Shown here: positions 25,790 through 34,963 of the stretch, one piece after another | Layout of the letters: every line of letters begins with the position of its first letter | Numbering within the stretch: position 1 is the stretch's first letter | Source: an uncultured Peptococcaceae bacterium | Lineage (GTDB): Bacteria; Bacillota; Peptococcia; Peptococcales; Peptococcaceae | DNA length: 64,000 nt | Direction: 5' to 3' | Assembly: GCA_910585405.1 (NCBI GenBank) | Contig: CAJUDO010000001.1 | Coordinates: 1 to 64,000 of the forward strand | Translations under genes and position numbers: made by a program | Notes under the pieces: generated by a model | The model's database searches: none | Seen by the model: only the letters and a program-made list of their open reading frames with translations | What the model was told of the DNA's origin: nothing

Positions 25790-27154
25790 ATGGCAAATCC
25801 ACAATCAAGCGAAAAAGTTGTGGCCGACAAATTTCAATGGTCCGACCTTTACAAAAAAGAAGATTGGTGGGCTATTTGGCTAGGCTTTATAATTATTCTG
25901 GCAGGGATTATCTCTGTCACCACTGGCGCATTTAGTTTTAAAGCTGTAAAATTCCCAACATGGGGTACAGCAGAAGCGCCTAGCATTGTCAGCGGCTTAA
26001 ACGGCGGGTACTTCGTCAGCTTATTGATTACATTTGTTGTATTATTGGCACTATTCTCCATCGGAGCTTACTTTATGGGGCAAAACGTACCAAAATTTGC
26101 ACTAGGCTTCACCGGTGTATTCATCTGCGCTTGGGTTGCTTACGCATTAGCTGCTCAAAAGACCATGAGTAATTACGTAGAATACGCTTTCTGGGCATTG
26201 GTAGTCGGCTTACTGATTTGTAACACCATCGGTACACCGGAATGGATTAAACCTGGTATTCAGACTGAATATTACGTAAAAACCGGTTTGGTAGTAATGG
26301 GTGCTGAAGTATTATTCTCCAATATCACCAACTTTGGTATTTATGGTCTGGCAATTGCCTGGTTTGTAACCCCGATTGTTATCATTTTTATGTGGATTTT
26401 CGGTACCAAATTCTTAAAAATGGTTTCCAAACCAATGGTTATTGTAATCGCTACCGCAACTTCCGTATGCGGTGTATCTGCCGCAATCGCTGCTGCAGCT
26501 GCTTCTGGCGCCAAGAAAAACGACTTGACCTTCGCAATCGGCTTATCCCTGATGTTCACCGTATTGATGATGGTGTTTATGCCTATCATTATCAAAGCCA
26601 TCGGCATGGATGCTATGATTGGCGGCGCTTGGATCGGCGGTACAGTGGACTCTACCGGCGCTGTTGTTCTGGCCGGTGAAGCATTAGGCCCTGTAGGCGG
26701 TCAAGTGGCAGCTCTGGTAAAAATGATTCAGAATATTCTCATCGGTTTCATCGCTTTGGCAATTTCTATTTTCTTTGCTATGAAAGTAGACGTGGATGAT
26801 TCCCGTGATAAAGTGGGGGCCAGCGAAATCTGGCATCGTTTCCCCAAGTTTATTATCGGTTTCTTCGTTGCTTCTGTAATTTTCTCCTTCATCATCATGC
26901 CTACCTTCGGCCAGGAAACTTACAGTGCAATTCTGAAAACTTTCAGCAACTACAAAGGCTGGTGCTTCTGCCTGGCCTTCACATCCATCGGTCTGGAATC
27001 CAACTTCAAGGAAATGGCTTACTATATGCAGGGCGGTAAACCGCTGACACTGTACGTAGTTGGTCAGACCTTCAACATTGTTTTGACTCTGTTAGTAGCT
27101 TGGATTATGCTGAGCGGCATTTTCTTACCAATTCCAAATATCGCCACCGTTTAA
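25790..27154 (+). CDS. yeiH: YeiH/UPF0324-family transporter (putative sulfate/sulfite exporter)
   Basis: 454 residues with 10 or more membrane segments. VGLLICNTIG, ATATSVCGVSAAIAAAAAS and GGAWIGGTVDSTGAVVLAGE are signature stretches of the UPF0324 family, whose members are annotated as putative sulfate or sulfite exporters and are often found with sulfonate-degrading genes. The N-terminus has a cytoplasmic head (residues 1-25) longer than in E. coli YeiH. AAGGAGG precedes the ATG. It is divergent from the aminotransferase at 23900 and followed by a small membrane protein gene. Substrate is not proven for most family members. Confidence 0.85.
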   Translation: MANPQSSEKVVADKFQWSDLYKKEDWWAIWLGFIIILAGIISVTTGAFSFKAVKFPTWGTAEAPSIVSGLNGGYFVSLLITFVVLLALFSIGAYFMGQNVPKFALGFTGVFICAWVAYALAAQKTMSNYVEYAFWALVVGLLICNTIGTPEWIKPGIQTEYYVKTGLVVMGAEVLFSNITNFGIYGLAIAWFVTPIVIIFMWIFGTKFLKMVSKPMVIVIATATSVCGVSAAIAAAAASGAKKNDLTFAIGLSLMFTVLMMVFMPIIIKAIGMDAMIGGAWIGGTVDSTGAVVLAGEALGPVGGQVAALVKMIQNILIGFIALAISIFFAMKVDVDDSRDKVGASEIWHRFPKFIIGFFVASVIFSFIIMPTFGQETYSAILKTFSNYKGWCFCLAFTSIGLESNFKEMAYYMQGGKPLTLYVVGQTFNIVLTLLVAWIMLSGIFLPIPNIATV

Positions 27155-27223
27155 TTGCATTTACGCTTTAAATCTGATATACTGGTTCGGTAATATTGTA
27201 ACGAGAACAGGATGTGACGTTTT

Positions 27224-27526
27224 ATGCGTGAAGAGACAAGAGAAAAGCTTGTAAAAATTATGAATTGTCTTGCTATTTTTATCTGCGCTGTTTCTCTACT
27301 CATAGCGATTTACTTAATTTCGCAGGATGCAGGACTCATTGAAGGATGGAATTTCGGACCAGGTTCTTACTATTACTCCGATATTCCTATTTGGAAAGAA
27401 ATTTTTCTCAGCGATAAGACCTTGCATCTGGGATTTGAAAATCCCATCGCCGCTTATGGTTTCTTTATTATTTGGGGATTGTTAAGCTTCAAGGTATTGC
27501 TCTGGCTGGACAAAAAACTTAAGTAG
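27224..27526 (+). CDS. Small membrane protein, companion of YeiH-type transporter
   Basis: 100 residues with two membrane segments (IMNCLAIFICAVSLLIAIYLI and AAYGFFIIWGLLSFKVLLWL) around a polar, aromatic loop (GWNFGPGSYYYSDIP). Not recognised. It is 69 bases downstream of yeiH on the same strand and ends before a strong terminator, so it is probably cotranscribed and may be an accessory subunit. This is inference from position. Confidence 0.65.
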   Translation: MREETREKLVKIMNCLAIFICAVSLLIAIYLISQDAGLIEGWNFGPGSYYYSDIPIWKEIFLSDKTLHLGFENPIAAYGFFIIWGLLSFKVLLWLDKKLK

Positions 27527-27567
27527 ATTTCAATATCTGCTACGAACAACTGAAAAAATCAAGCACA

Positions 27568-27606
27568 ATATGCTGCAGAACAAAGTTCTGCAGCATATAC
27601 TTTTTT
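27568..27606 (+). terminator. Terminator after the yeiH unit
   Basis: A perfect 14-bp stem (27568-27581 with 27585-27598) with a 3-base AAA loop, followed by six T residues. Confidence 0.9.
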
Positions 27607-27654
27607 ACCTTTATACAATTCCACAGCGCAATAGCTTGGCCTTGGCGCACTACT

Positions 27655-27703
27655 AAAAAAGATTGCCCTATTGTCATCCCTGACAATAAAGCAATCTTTT
27701 TTT
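27655..27703. terminator. Bidirectional terminator upstream of convergent nifU-like gene
   Basis: Nested pairs AAAAAAGATTGC/GCAATCTTTTTT and ATTGTC/GACAAT. It terminates the nifU-like gene on the minus strand and backs up the yeiH terminator on the plus strand. Confidence 0.85.
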
Positions 27704-27714
27704 ATGCGACGCTC

Positions 27715-28113
27715 CTAATCTTGTTCGCTGTTCACAACACCATTACGATAATTTTCAATGGCTTTCCGCATTGCTTCTACTCCGATTACAGAGCAATGCA
27801 TTTTCTTTTCCGGCAGGCCACCCAATTCTTCTGCTACGGCCTCTTCAGTCATTTTGTATGCTTCTTCTACCGTTTTTCCTTTTATCATTTCAGTCAAAAT
27901 GCTACTGCTGGCTACAGCTGCTGCACAACCGAAAGTTTCAAACGTTACATCTTTGATGATATCATCTTCCACCTTTAAATAGATAATCGTAGAATCACCG
28001 CAGTCAGGATTGCTTACCTCGCCAATCGCTGTCGGATCTGCCATATCACCCTGGTTACGTGGATTTTTTGCATAGTCCAGTGTTTTTTCTGTAAATTTGA
28101 TTGCTTCCGCCAC
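27715..28113 (-). CDS. nifU: NifU/IscU-like iron-sulfur cluster scaffold
   Basis: 132 residues, the NifU N-terminal (IscU) domain alone. The three cluster-binding cysteines and the essential Asp are seen in NPDCGD, FGCAAAVASSS and KMHCSVIG. It builds [2Fe-2S] or [4Fe-4S] clusters from cysteine-desulfurase sulfur before transfer to apoproteins. The usual nifS/iscS partner is not adjacent. It may lie elsewhere, since the flanking genes are on other units. AAAGGAG-like sequence precedes the ATG. The window encodes many Fe-S enzymes (HydE, HydG, HydF, the ferredoxin) that would draw on it. Confidence 0.92.
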   Translation of the reverse strand: MAEAIKFTEKTLDYAKNPRNQGDMADPTAIGEVSNPDCGDSTIIYLKVEDDIIKDVTFETFGCAAAVASSSILTEMIKGKTVEEAYKMTEEAVAEELGGLPEKKMHCSVIGVEAMRKAIENYRNGVVNSEQD

Positions 28114-28240
28114 TCCTTTTCCACCTCCATAAACTCATTTTCGCTTTACATCATCTATGATATCGTTCCCGATATACTCTTATAATCTTATTGCACAACG
28201 CTTTTCCATGTAAAGCATACTATTTTATTAAAACACAATA

Positions 28241-29476
28241 TCAAACTTTTTTCAATGTCTTTGCAAGTTTTTTATATAAGAATTTTGCAATTCCTTCATC
28301 CTCAACCATGCTCCAATATAAATCGCATTGACTGTCAGGCGCAGTAATAATTCCTGGTTGGCTCCAACGCCCCATACGCAATATGCATTGATGCGATTTT
28401 CCCTTGCGCAAATATCTAACTGTTGTCTTCTGCGGCAGCAGATACTGTTGGGAAAGAAAATGCTTTCGATTTTCTACCGCAGCACCATTCAACTGAAAAA
28501 TCCAATCTTCACTGCGCAACCCTGCCCGCGCCGCTGGAGAACCATGCTGTACATCCAACACCAACACGCCGTGCTCCGGCGCAATAAAATGGCTCACACC
28601 ACACCTTTCCTGTCTCCGTCCATAAAAGATCACCGCTTCATGTCCCAGCGGCGCAAATAAAGCGGGCAGAAGCATCCACAAACCATTATCTTTCGTAATC
28701 CAAACCAACAAACATAAACTTATGCTGTAGATTGCCAACACCATCGCCGATTGTCGCGTTTTTTGCCGCAAACTATGGCATACTGCCAAATCACTATAGC
28801 CCAACGCCGCCAGCACTGGTACCAAAATGTAAAGCAATGTACTGCCATGCCCTCCGCCCAATACTGGCCACCACTCTGGCAGAAGCAAAAAACCTGCCTG
28901 GGGCTGAACGACAGCGTTATCTAATGTGAACAGCATCACCAAGGGCAAAGGCCAAGCCATTTGCAGCAAAAATCCCCCTGTAATCCGCTGTTGTTTATCA
29001 CATAAATAAATAGGTACAGCCTGTAGGTGGCCGCTGCAAAGCACCAAAAAGGCTTCTGTGCAGTGTAATATTGCTACCAACAGCAAAAGCTGATGGCTTT
29101 GTAGCACTGGCCAGCCCCATAGTACATTGCAAAGTGCCAATATCCCGCCAGCATAAGCAAAACAAAAAAAGCGCTGCCGAAATAACATCAACAGCAGCGC
29201 CACTGCCCAGACATAGAATAATCCAATCTGGTCTACCGACACACCCAATAAAAAAAGTAATACACTGGCAAACAGTCCGCCCACCATTCCTATCGCTACA
29301 GTAGCTGCTACCCTTCCCGCTATCGTTTCCCGCCGCAGTTGAAATAATGCCTGCCGCATATGGGCCCACCGGCGTGTCTGCAGATATACCAATCCTACAG
29401 CCAGCCAAAACACCGGCGTATAGAGCAATGTCCCCATCTGCCCAAGCATTTGCCATAACAGCTCCATTGCCAGCAT
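28241..29476 (-). CDS. Polytopic membrane protein with C-terminal PDZ domain (MinJ-like)
   Basis: 411 residues. About eight membrane segments occupy residues 10-280, then a PDZ domain (GVLVLDVQHGSPAARAGLRSEDWIFQLNG) runs to about 370 and a short basic tail follows. This layout and the order ftsE-ftsX-ctp-PDZ protein match Bacillus subtilis MinJ next to ctpB. MinJ bridges DivIVA and MinD in placing the division septum. The order is known from B. subtilis; the function here is inferred. The gene follows the ctp protease stop by 4 bases. Confidence 0.75.
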   Translation of the reverse strand: MLAMELLWQMLGQMGTLLYTPVFWLAVGLVYLQTRRWAHMRQALFQLRRETIAGRVAATVAIGMVGGLFASVLLFLLGVSVDQIGLFYVWAVALLLMLFRQRFFCFAYAGGILALCNVLWGWPVLQSHQLLLLVAILHCTEAFLVLCSGHLQAVPIYLCDKQQRITGGFLLQMAWPLPLVMLFTLDNAVVQPQAGFLLLPEWWPVLGGGHGSTLLYILVPVLAALGYSDLAVCHSLRQKTRQSAMVLAIYSISLCLLVWITKDNGLWMLLPALFAPLGHEAVIFYGRRQERCGVSHFIAPEHGVLVLDVQHGSPAARAGLRSEDWIFQLNGAAVENRKHFLSQQYLLPQKTTVRYLRKGKSHQCILRMGRWSQPGIITAPDSQCDLYWSMVEDEGIAKFLYKKLAKTLKKV

Positions 29477-29480
29477 AGAT

Positions 29481-30617
29481 TCACCTCATCTTTTGATTTA
29501 ATATTTCAATGGCTTTTTCCAGTTGGGTGTCTACCTGCGCATCTTCTGGTAAATCTACGATTACATCAGGTTTGATGCCAACCCCATTGATGTCGTTCTG
29601 TTTCGGTGTCAGATATTTTGCTTCCGTAATTTTCATCGCTGTACCGTCAGAAAACAGATATACTCCTTGCACCAATCCTTTTCCAAAAGTTTGCGTGCCT
29701 ACAAGTGTAGCTACGCCACTTTCTTTTAAGGCGCCGGATAAAATTTCCGAGGCGCTGGCTGTATTCCCGTTCACCAACACTACTAACGGTATTTCCAACT
29801 GCGCTTCTGTGGCGTTTTTGGTATCCACCTTCCCATTGCCCGATACCACATGCACGATAGGTCCAGACGGTACAAATACCCGCGCCACATCGACTGCCGC
29901 ATTCACTTCACCGCCGCCATTGTTTCGCAAATCCAAAATAAGTCCACGGAAATTTTCCTTTAGTAACGCATTTATTTCTTCTGCAAACTCCTTACCGGTC
30001 TGTACAGAAAACTCGTTAATGTGCACATAAGCAATATCCGGCTGTTCCTCCAGAATCATGCCCGTCACTGTTTTTATACTGCCTAATTTAAACCGTTTCA
30101 CCGAGAATGTTTCTTCCGCGCCATCTCTGCTCACCGTAATATCCACGCTGGTATCCGGACGTCCCCGCATCAGAGACACTGCCATATCTAAAGTCATATT
30201 CTCCGTGCTTTTTCCATCAATGGCTTTGATAATATCTCCTGCCTTAATCCCTGCCTGCTCCGCTGGACTATCCTTCATCGGAGATAAAATTACAAACTGT
30301 CCGTCTTCATCCTCCGCAGTATAGATGCCAATTCCATACACCTCCCCGCTCACCTGCTCCATAAACCCATTAAAGGTTTCCGCATCAATATAGGTCGTGT
30401 ACTTATCTCCTAAACTATCCAGCATCCCTTTTACTGCACCATTTGTCAACGTCTCTGCATCACTTTCCCACAAGTAGTTGTTTTCAATGAGCGTCACAGT
30501 ACGTACAATTTTTTGCACATGGTCAAAGTTGGTCACAATCAACAGAGCCACAGCCAGCGTTGTCAAACAGCATACAGTTAACACAACATCCCGCAGCACT
30601 TTCCATGCTTTGTTCAT
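29481..30617 (-). CDS. C-terminal processing protease (S41 family)
   Basis: 378 residues. It has an N-terminal membrane anchor/signal (VVLTVCCLTTLAVALLIVTNF), then a PDZ domain (GIGIYTAEDEDGQFV...GDIIKAIDGKS). The S41 catalytic core has FRGLILDLRNNGGGEV, VLVNGNTASASEILSGAL with the catalytic Ser in GNTASASE, and the Lys in GTQTFGKGLVQ. Such proteases cut substrates from the C-terminus outside the membrane. In B. subtilis the homologue CtpB works in sporulation signalling. It lies between ftsX (after a terminator) and the MinJ-like gene. Confidence 0.92.
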   Translation of the reverse strand: MNKAWKVLRDVVLTVCCLTTLAVALLIVTNFDHVQKIVRTVTLIENNYLWESDAETLTNGAVKGMLDSLGDKYTTYIDAETFNGFMEQVSGEVYGIGIYTAEDEDGQFVILSPMKDSPAEQAGIKAGDIIKAIDGKSTENMTLDMAVSLMRGRPDTSVDITVSRDGAEETFSVKRFKLGSIKTVTGMILEEQPDIAYVHINEFSVQTGKEFAEEINALLKENFRGLILDLRNNGGGEVNAAVDVARVFVPSGPIVHVVSGNGKVDTKNATEAQLEIPLVVLVNGNTASASEILSGALKESGVATLVGTQTFGKGLVQGVYLFSDGTAMKITEAKYLTPKQNDINGVGIKPDVIVDLPEDAQVDTQLEKAIEILNQKMR

Positions 30618-30683
30618 TTCGGTATCCTCCCAGTTTCGTCTTATTTATTATACGGTTTTTTTCTGCATCTATGCCAAAATCTC

Positions 30684-30718
30684 TACAAAAAATAGAACGC
30701 ACGGCTGTGTGCGTTCTG
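30684..30718 (-). terminator. Terminator after ftsX
   Basis: AGAACGCAC (30694-30702) and GTGCGTTCT (30709-30717) pair, with a minus-strand T run after. It separates ftsEX from the protease gene and implies at least partial independent expression. Confidence 0.8.
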
Positions 30719-30727
30719 ACATGATAT

Positions 30728-31624
30728 TTATACTTTTAGATACTTTTTGGTTGCAATATTGCTGCCCAATGCGCCTAACAAGGTACCGCCTGCCAACAGA
30801 ACCAGCATAATAAAAATTAAAAGTTGGTCATTATGCAATAATGTGATAAAGCTTAACTGCGCACCAATATAATTATAGACAGCATCATAACCAAAGAATA
30901 ACACCCCATCTGCCAGCAGTGCACCTACAATTCCAATGAGCAAACCTTCCAGGAAAAAAGGAACCCGTATATAAAAATTCGTTGCACCAACATATTTCAT
31001 AATACTGATTTCTTCACCACGAGTTGCTACGGTCAAACGAATTGTGCTGTTTACTAAAAACAGCGCGATAAGTACCATACCTGCCACAATAGCAATACAA
31101 ACGATTTCCAATGTATTGGTAAGCGCAATCATTTTGTCCACTACATCTTGTCCATAGCGTACCAATTCAATTTGAGGAAACAGCTCGGTATTGCTCAAAT
31201 ACGCTACCGCATCCTCCATCTGCTCCATTTGCTCCAACTTAATGTGATATGCATCTGGTAATGGATTGCTGCCGCCGGTGGCATTGGTCAGCTGACTTTT
31301 GTCCAACTGCGTGTTCATATTTTCTAATGCATCTTCTTTTGGTACAAAGGTCGCTTCCTTAAAACCGGTTACGCTGTGCAGCTTTTCTTCCAAAGCCAAA
31401 GCATCTTCCCTGCTCACATCGGTATGCAGAAAGACTACAACTTCCAACTCTTCTTCCATATTTTTTGCCATATATTCACTGTTGGCCGCCAACAGCACCG
31501 TCGCCCCCAGCACAACCAACATCGTAGCCACAGTTAATACAGACACCAGTACCATTCCTTTGTGCCGCCATAAAGAACGCATGGTGTCACGAAATCCATA
31601 TTGCAGATATCTAAACAAGATCAA
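30728..31624 (-). CDS. ftsX: Cell-division ABC transporter permease FtsX
   Basis: 298 residues starting at TTG (31624), with GGAGGG seven bases upstream, inside the end of ftsE (14-base overlap). It has one N-terminal membrane helix, a large extracytoplasmic loop (about 45-165), then three membrane segments in the order of FtsX, with EEISIMKYVGATNFYIRVPF facing FtsE. FtsEX controls peptidoglycan hydrolases at the septum or side wall. The TTG start and tight overlap suggest lower or coupled translation relative to FtsE. Confidence 0.93.
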   Translation of the reverse strand: MILFRYLQYGFRDTMRSLWRHKGMVLVSVLTVATMLVVLGATVLLAANSEYMAKNMEEELEVVVFLHTDVSREDALALEEKLHSVTGFKEATFVPKEDALENMNTQLDKSQLTNATGGSNPLPDAYHIKLEQMEQMEDAVAYLSNTELFPQIELVRYGQDVVDKMIALTNTLEIVCIAIVAGMVLIALFLVNSTIRLTVATRGEEISIMKYVGATNFYIRVPFFLEGLLIGIVGALLADGVLFFGYDAVYNYIGAQLSFITLLHNDQLLIFIMLVLLAGGTLLGALGSNIATKKYLKV

Positions 31625-32300
31625 TTTTATACCCTCCTTGTTTATCGTCCCGAATTAACTCACCATGCGCTAATTCCAACACACGGTGACTGGCTCTGTT
31701 TACAATGCCGCTGTCATGGGTCGCCATCACAATAGTAGTTCCCTTTATGTTTATATCATTCAAAATATCCATAATCCCTTTTGCTGTCTCCGGGTCCAAA
31801 TTGCCGGTAGGTTCGTCCGCAATAATAATTTGCGGATTATTCACAATTGCCCGGGCAATAGCCACGCGCTGCTGCTCTCCCCCTGAAAGCTCATCAGGGA
31901 AATGGGTCTTGCGATCATCCAACCCCACTAAATGCAGCGCATAATCTACTTTACGCTCCACCTCTCTGCGAGTGGCGCCCAGCACTTCCACCGCAAAAGC
32001 TACATTTTCAAAAGCAGTGCGGTCACCCAGCAAGCGATAATTTTGAAAAATAAAACCGATATTGCGGCGATAATGAGGAATCTGACGTTGTTTCAAGCGA
32101 GTAATACTTTTTCCATTTACCAAAATATTGCCTTCCGTTGGCAGAATCTCACGGATTAACAGCTTTGTAAAGGTGGACTTTCCTGCCCCACTGGCTCCTA
32201 CTAAAAAAACAAACTCGCCCTCTTCTATTTTCACATCAATCTTTTTGAGCCCAATCGTTCCGTTTTGGAACTCTTTGGACACATTGATAAATTGAATCAT
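31611..32300 (-). CDS. ftsE: Cell-division ABC transporter ATPase FtsE
   Basis: 229 residues, a single ABC ATPase domain. Walker A is VGASGAGKST, the Q-loop is in GFIFQNYRLLGDRTAFENVAF, the signature is LSGGEQQRVAIARA, Walker B is IIIADEPTGNLDP and the switch His is in MATHDSG. FtsE powers FtsX in activating cell-wall hydrolases. It is the first gene of the ftsE-ftsX pair. A ribosome site (GGGAG) precedes the ATG. Confidence 0.94.
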   Translation of the reverse strand: MIQFINVSKEFQNGTIGLKKIDVKIEEGEFVFLVGASGAGKSTFTKLLIREILPTEGNILVNGKSITRLKQRQIPHYRRNIGFIFQNYRLLGDRTAFENVAFAVEVLGATRREVERKVDYALHLVGLDDRKTHFPDELSGGEQQRVAIARAIVNNPQIIIADEPTGNLDPETAKGIMDILNDINIKGTTIVMATHDSGIVNRASHRVLELAHGELIRDDKQGGYKIDLV

Positions 32301-32464
32301 GAATTGTTTTCACTCCCTGTCTGGCTATTTCTCCATCAGAGAAACGGCACTAATCTTACATTTTATCACTGTTTTTTAGTATAACAGAAAAATGTGTATA
32401 TTTGGTGAAAATCTGAAAAAATTTTTAATAAATTTTTATTTCATTCCCATTTTTTCTTTTGCAC

Positions 32465-32515
32465 AAAAATGCGCTGTTGCATCATCTTCTAAACGATTGT
32501 CCAACAACGCATTTT
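32465..32515 (-). terminator. Terminator after the small exported protein gene
   Basis: Arms AAAAATGCG (32465-32473) and CGCATTTT (32508-32515), with an inner GTTG/CAAC pair, end in T residues on the minus strand, 24 bases past the stop at 32539. Confidence 0.7.
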
Positions 32516-32538
32516 CGTTTTATCTCATACTTCCATAG

Positions 32539-32838
32539 TTACTTCCCGATTTGCTCCAGCTCTTGCAGTTCCTGATCTCCGTCATAGCAATAATAGTGCA
32601 CCTCATTCGGACTATCGCTGTAGACCACCTTCACCATATATTTATTGCGGCCATTGCGGTCATACATCACGTCAAACTGGCTCAGCTCCTCTATATGATA
32701 CCCTTGCTGCGCCAAATGTTCTTTTACATCCTGTTTCAAATGATAAGCGGCCAGCGGCGATCCAAACAGATTCAGCCACAAAATACCTGACAATAAAAGC
32801 ACTGACAGCACAGTACAAACTTTTCTCCAATTTGACAT
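32539..32838 (-). CDS. Small exported or membrane-anchored protein of unknown function
   Basis: 99 residues. One N-terminal hydrophobic segment (KVCTVLSVLLLSGILWLNLFG) has no clear signal-peptidase site, so it is probably an anchor. The rest is a small outward-facing domain (LKQDVKEHLAQQGYHIEEL...). The length and pattern resemble DUF3139-type proteins, but the match is weak. It follows whiA on the same strand by 27 bases. Confidence 0.55.
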   Translation of the reverse strand: MSNWRKVCTVLSVLLLSGILWLNLFGSPLAAYHLKQDVKEHLAQQGYHIEELSQFDVMYDRNGRNKYMVKVVYSDSPNEVHYYCYDGDQELQELEQIGK

Positions 32839-32865
32839 ATACCTCCTCCTCCGCTTTATCTTGTA

Positions 32866-33828
32866 CTAATCGTTATCATATCCTTTTCCCCGCAGTTCAT
32901 CAGCCAGGTCCTCTAATTTCCGCATACGATGATTAATCCCCGATTTACCAATGGGTGGATCCATTAGTGTTCCCAATTCCTTTAGGCTTACCTCTGGATA
33001 AGCTAATCTAGCCTCCGCCACAGCCCGTAGACCCTCGTTCAACTTTTCCAACCCATAATGTTGCTGAATAAGTTCAATATTCATACGTTGTCGATAAGCT
33101 GCATCAATGGTTTTATTCATATTGGCACTTTCGCAATTTACCAAACGGTTTACCTGATTCCGCATACCCTTTTGAATCCGAATATTTTCCAACTCCAACA
33201 GCGCCTGATGAGCACCTATAATGTTGAGGAAATCTGCAATCTGTTCACTTTCTTTTAAGTACACCAATAATACATTTTTTCGGCTGCTGATTTTGGGATG
33301 AAGACCAAATGTTTCTATAAGCTGCACCAAAGAACTTGCATACTCTTCACTATTGGCTACAATCTCTAGATGATAGCTGTTCATAGGGTCACTTAACGAG
33401 CCCGCACCCAAAAATACCCCCCGCAGGTAGCTGCGTTTGCAGCAATCTTTTTTTACCAACGCTGCACTGATTTCTGGATTATACATAAGCCCATCTTTCA
33501 TCAATCCCAGTTTATCCAGCACATGCATTACCTTCGGCTGTCCTGGAACCCGCACTAAATACACATTATTTTTTTTCAAACGATTGCGTCGCTGCACTGT
33601 AATCTCTGTTTCTACATTAAAAATCTTCTTTAAACACTTAAACGCTTTGCGCGCCACTGCTGCATTTTCTGTGTTCAATTCCAGTCCGATACCTTTTTTA
33701 CTGCCAATCAAAATTGTACCATCCATACGCACCAGACCCGCCAATTCCGCAATTTCACAACACGGTCTGTCATATTCCAAATGTGCCAATTCATTTTTTA
33801 TTTCATTGGAAAAGGACACCTTGTTCAC
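32866..33828 (-). CDS. whiA: DNA-binding protein WhiA
   Basis: 320 residues. The N-terminal LAGLIDADG-like domain has CCEIAELAGLVRMDGTI and YLRGVFLGAGSLSDP. The C-terminal helix-turn-helix has VSLKELGTLMDPPIGKSGINHRMRKLEDLA. WhiA influences cell division and chromosome segregation in Firmicutes and sporulation in actinomycetes. It is the last gene of the conserved rapZ-yvcK-whiA block, 7 bases after yvcK. Confidence 0.95.
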   Translation of the reverse strand: MNKVSFSNEIKNELAHLEYDRPCCEIAELAGLVRMDGTILIGSKKGIGLELNTENAAVARKAFKCLKKIFNVETEITVQRRNRLKKNNVYLVRVPGQPKVMHVLDKLGLMKDGLMYNPEISAALVKKDCCKRSYLRGVFLGAGSLSDPMNSYHLEIVANSEEYASSLVQLIETFGLHPKISSRKNVLLVYLKESEQIADFLNIIGAHQALLELENIRIQKGMRNQVNRLVNCESANMNKTIDAAYRQRMNIELIQQHYGLEKLNEGLRAVAEARLAYPEVSLKELGTLMDPPIGKSGINHRMRKLEDLADELRGKGYDND

Positions 33829-33835
33829 CTTCCCT

Positions 33836-34963
33836 TTATGCTTTTCCCTTTTTACGACGATTCTGTTTTTTCACAGCTTTATAATGATGCCGCCAATTAA
33901 TCGTATCCCAAAAACCGCTTCTCTCATAGATTTCATCCATAATTGTTTCTGCCAGCCGCTCTGAATTGTGCCGCAAAACCTGCTGCTCATTCAGCAAATT
34001 TGCCTCCACAACTTTGACTTGCAGCTGTTCCAGCTTATCCTTGTGGTAGATCACTGGTATGGCGCCTTCCTCCGCATAGCGCTGCAAAATCTCCCGGTCT
34101 ATGGCTTCATGGTTATTTACGATAATATAATCTACAATCCCTTTTCTGCCATGCTCCAATAACGAGAATAAATGATCCTCGGCCGTAAAATTATCAGTTT
34201 CCCCCGCTTGTGTCATCACATTACATACATAAAACTTCATCGCTTTGCTTTTCAATATCGCTTCCACAATGCCGTCCACCAGTAAGTTGGGAATAATACT
34301 GGTAAACAAACTTCCCGGTCCCAAGATAATAGCTTCCGCTGAAGCAATCGCCTCCAAGGCTTCCTCCAAAGGCTGCACATCTTCCGGCTCAATGGTCAAA
34401 CGCACAATGGGACGATCTGCCTGGGACACACAGCTCTCACCAATAATCTCCGTATCGTCATCCAGAATAGCTTTCAATGTAATGGGTTCATCCGTTACGG
34501 GCAAAACCTTCCCACGAATCTGCAGCACCTCATTAATGTCAGACACCGCATCATGAAAACTGCCAGTAAGATAAGCCATCGCCACCAAAAGAAGATTGCC
34601 CAAGCTATGACCATCCAAGCCGTCGCCTCGCTCAAAACGGTAATCAAAAAGCTGCTCCATCAGATCTTCCCGATCCGACAAAGCCACAATACAATTTCGC
34701 ACATCACCCACCGGCACCATCCCGAATTCTTCGCGAATACGGCCGGAACTTCCCCCGTCATCCCCTACGGATACAATTGCAGTGATGTTGCTGCTATATT
34801 CTTTTAACCCCCGCAGCAATACAGAGAGTCCTGTGCCGCCGCCAATCACTACAATATGCGGACCTTGCTGTAGAGTACGCCATTTTGCATTTTCTTTACG
34901 ACTCCTGCGTTTTTTTCGCAATTTGTATTTTTGATACTCGATGATACTCTCCTCCCACAGCAA
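33836..34963 (-). CDS. yvcK: YvcK-family gluconeogenesis factor
   Basis: 375 residues in the longest frame, which opens with TTG right after the rapZ stop. A strong GGGAGGAG lies 12-19 bases inside this frame and is followed by ATC codons, not a standard start, so the true N-terminus is uncertain. The core has VVIGGGTGLSVLLRGLKEYSS, SVGDDGGSSGRIREEFG and PVGDVRNCIVAL, the UDP-sugar-binding CofD-like fold. YvcK binds UDP-GlcNAc and links central carbon flow to cell-wall synthesis. A basic C-terminal tail is present. Confidence 0.93.
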   Translation of the reverse strand: MLWEESIIEYQKYKLRKKRRSRKENAKWRTLQQGPHIVVIGGGTGLSVLLRGLKEYSSNITAIVSVGDDGGSSGRIREEFGMVPVGDVRNCIVALSDREDLMEQLFDYRFERGDGLDGHSLGNLLLVAMAYLTGSFHDAVSDINEVLQIRGKVLPVTDEPITLKAILDDDTEIIGESCVSQADRPIVRLTIEPEDVQPLEEALEAIASAEAIILGPGSLFTSIIPNLLVDGIVEAILKSKAMKFYVCNVMTQAGETDNFTAEDHLFSLLEHGRKGIVDYIIVNNHEAIDREILQRYAEEGAIPVIYHKDKLEQLQVKVVEANLLNEQQVLRHNSERLAETIMDEIYERSGFWDTINWRHHYKAVKKQNRRKKGKA

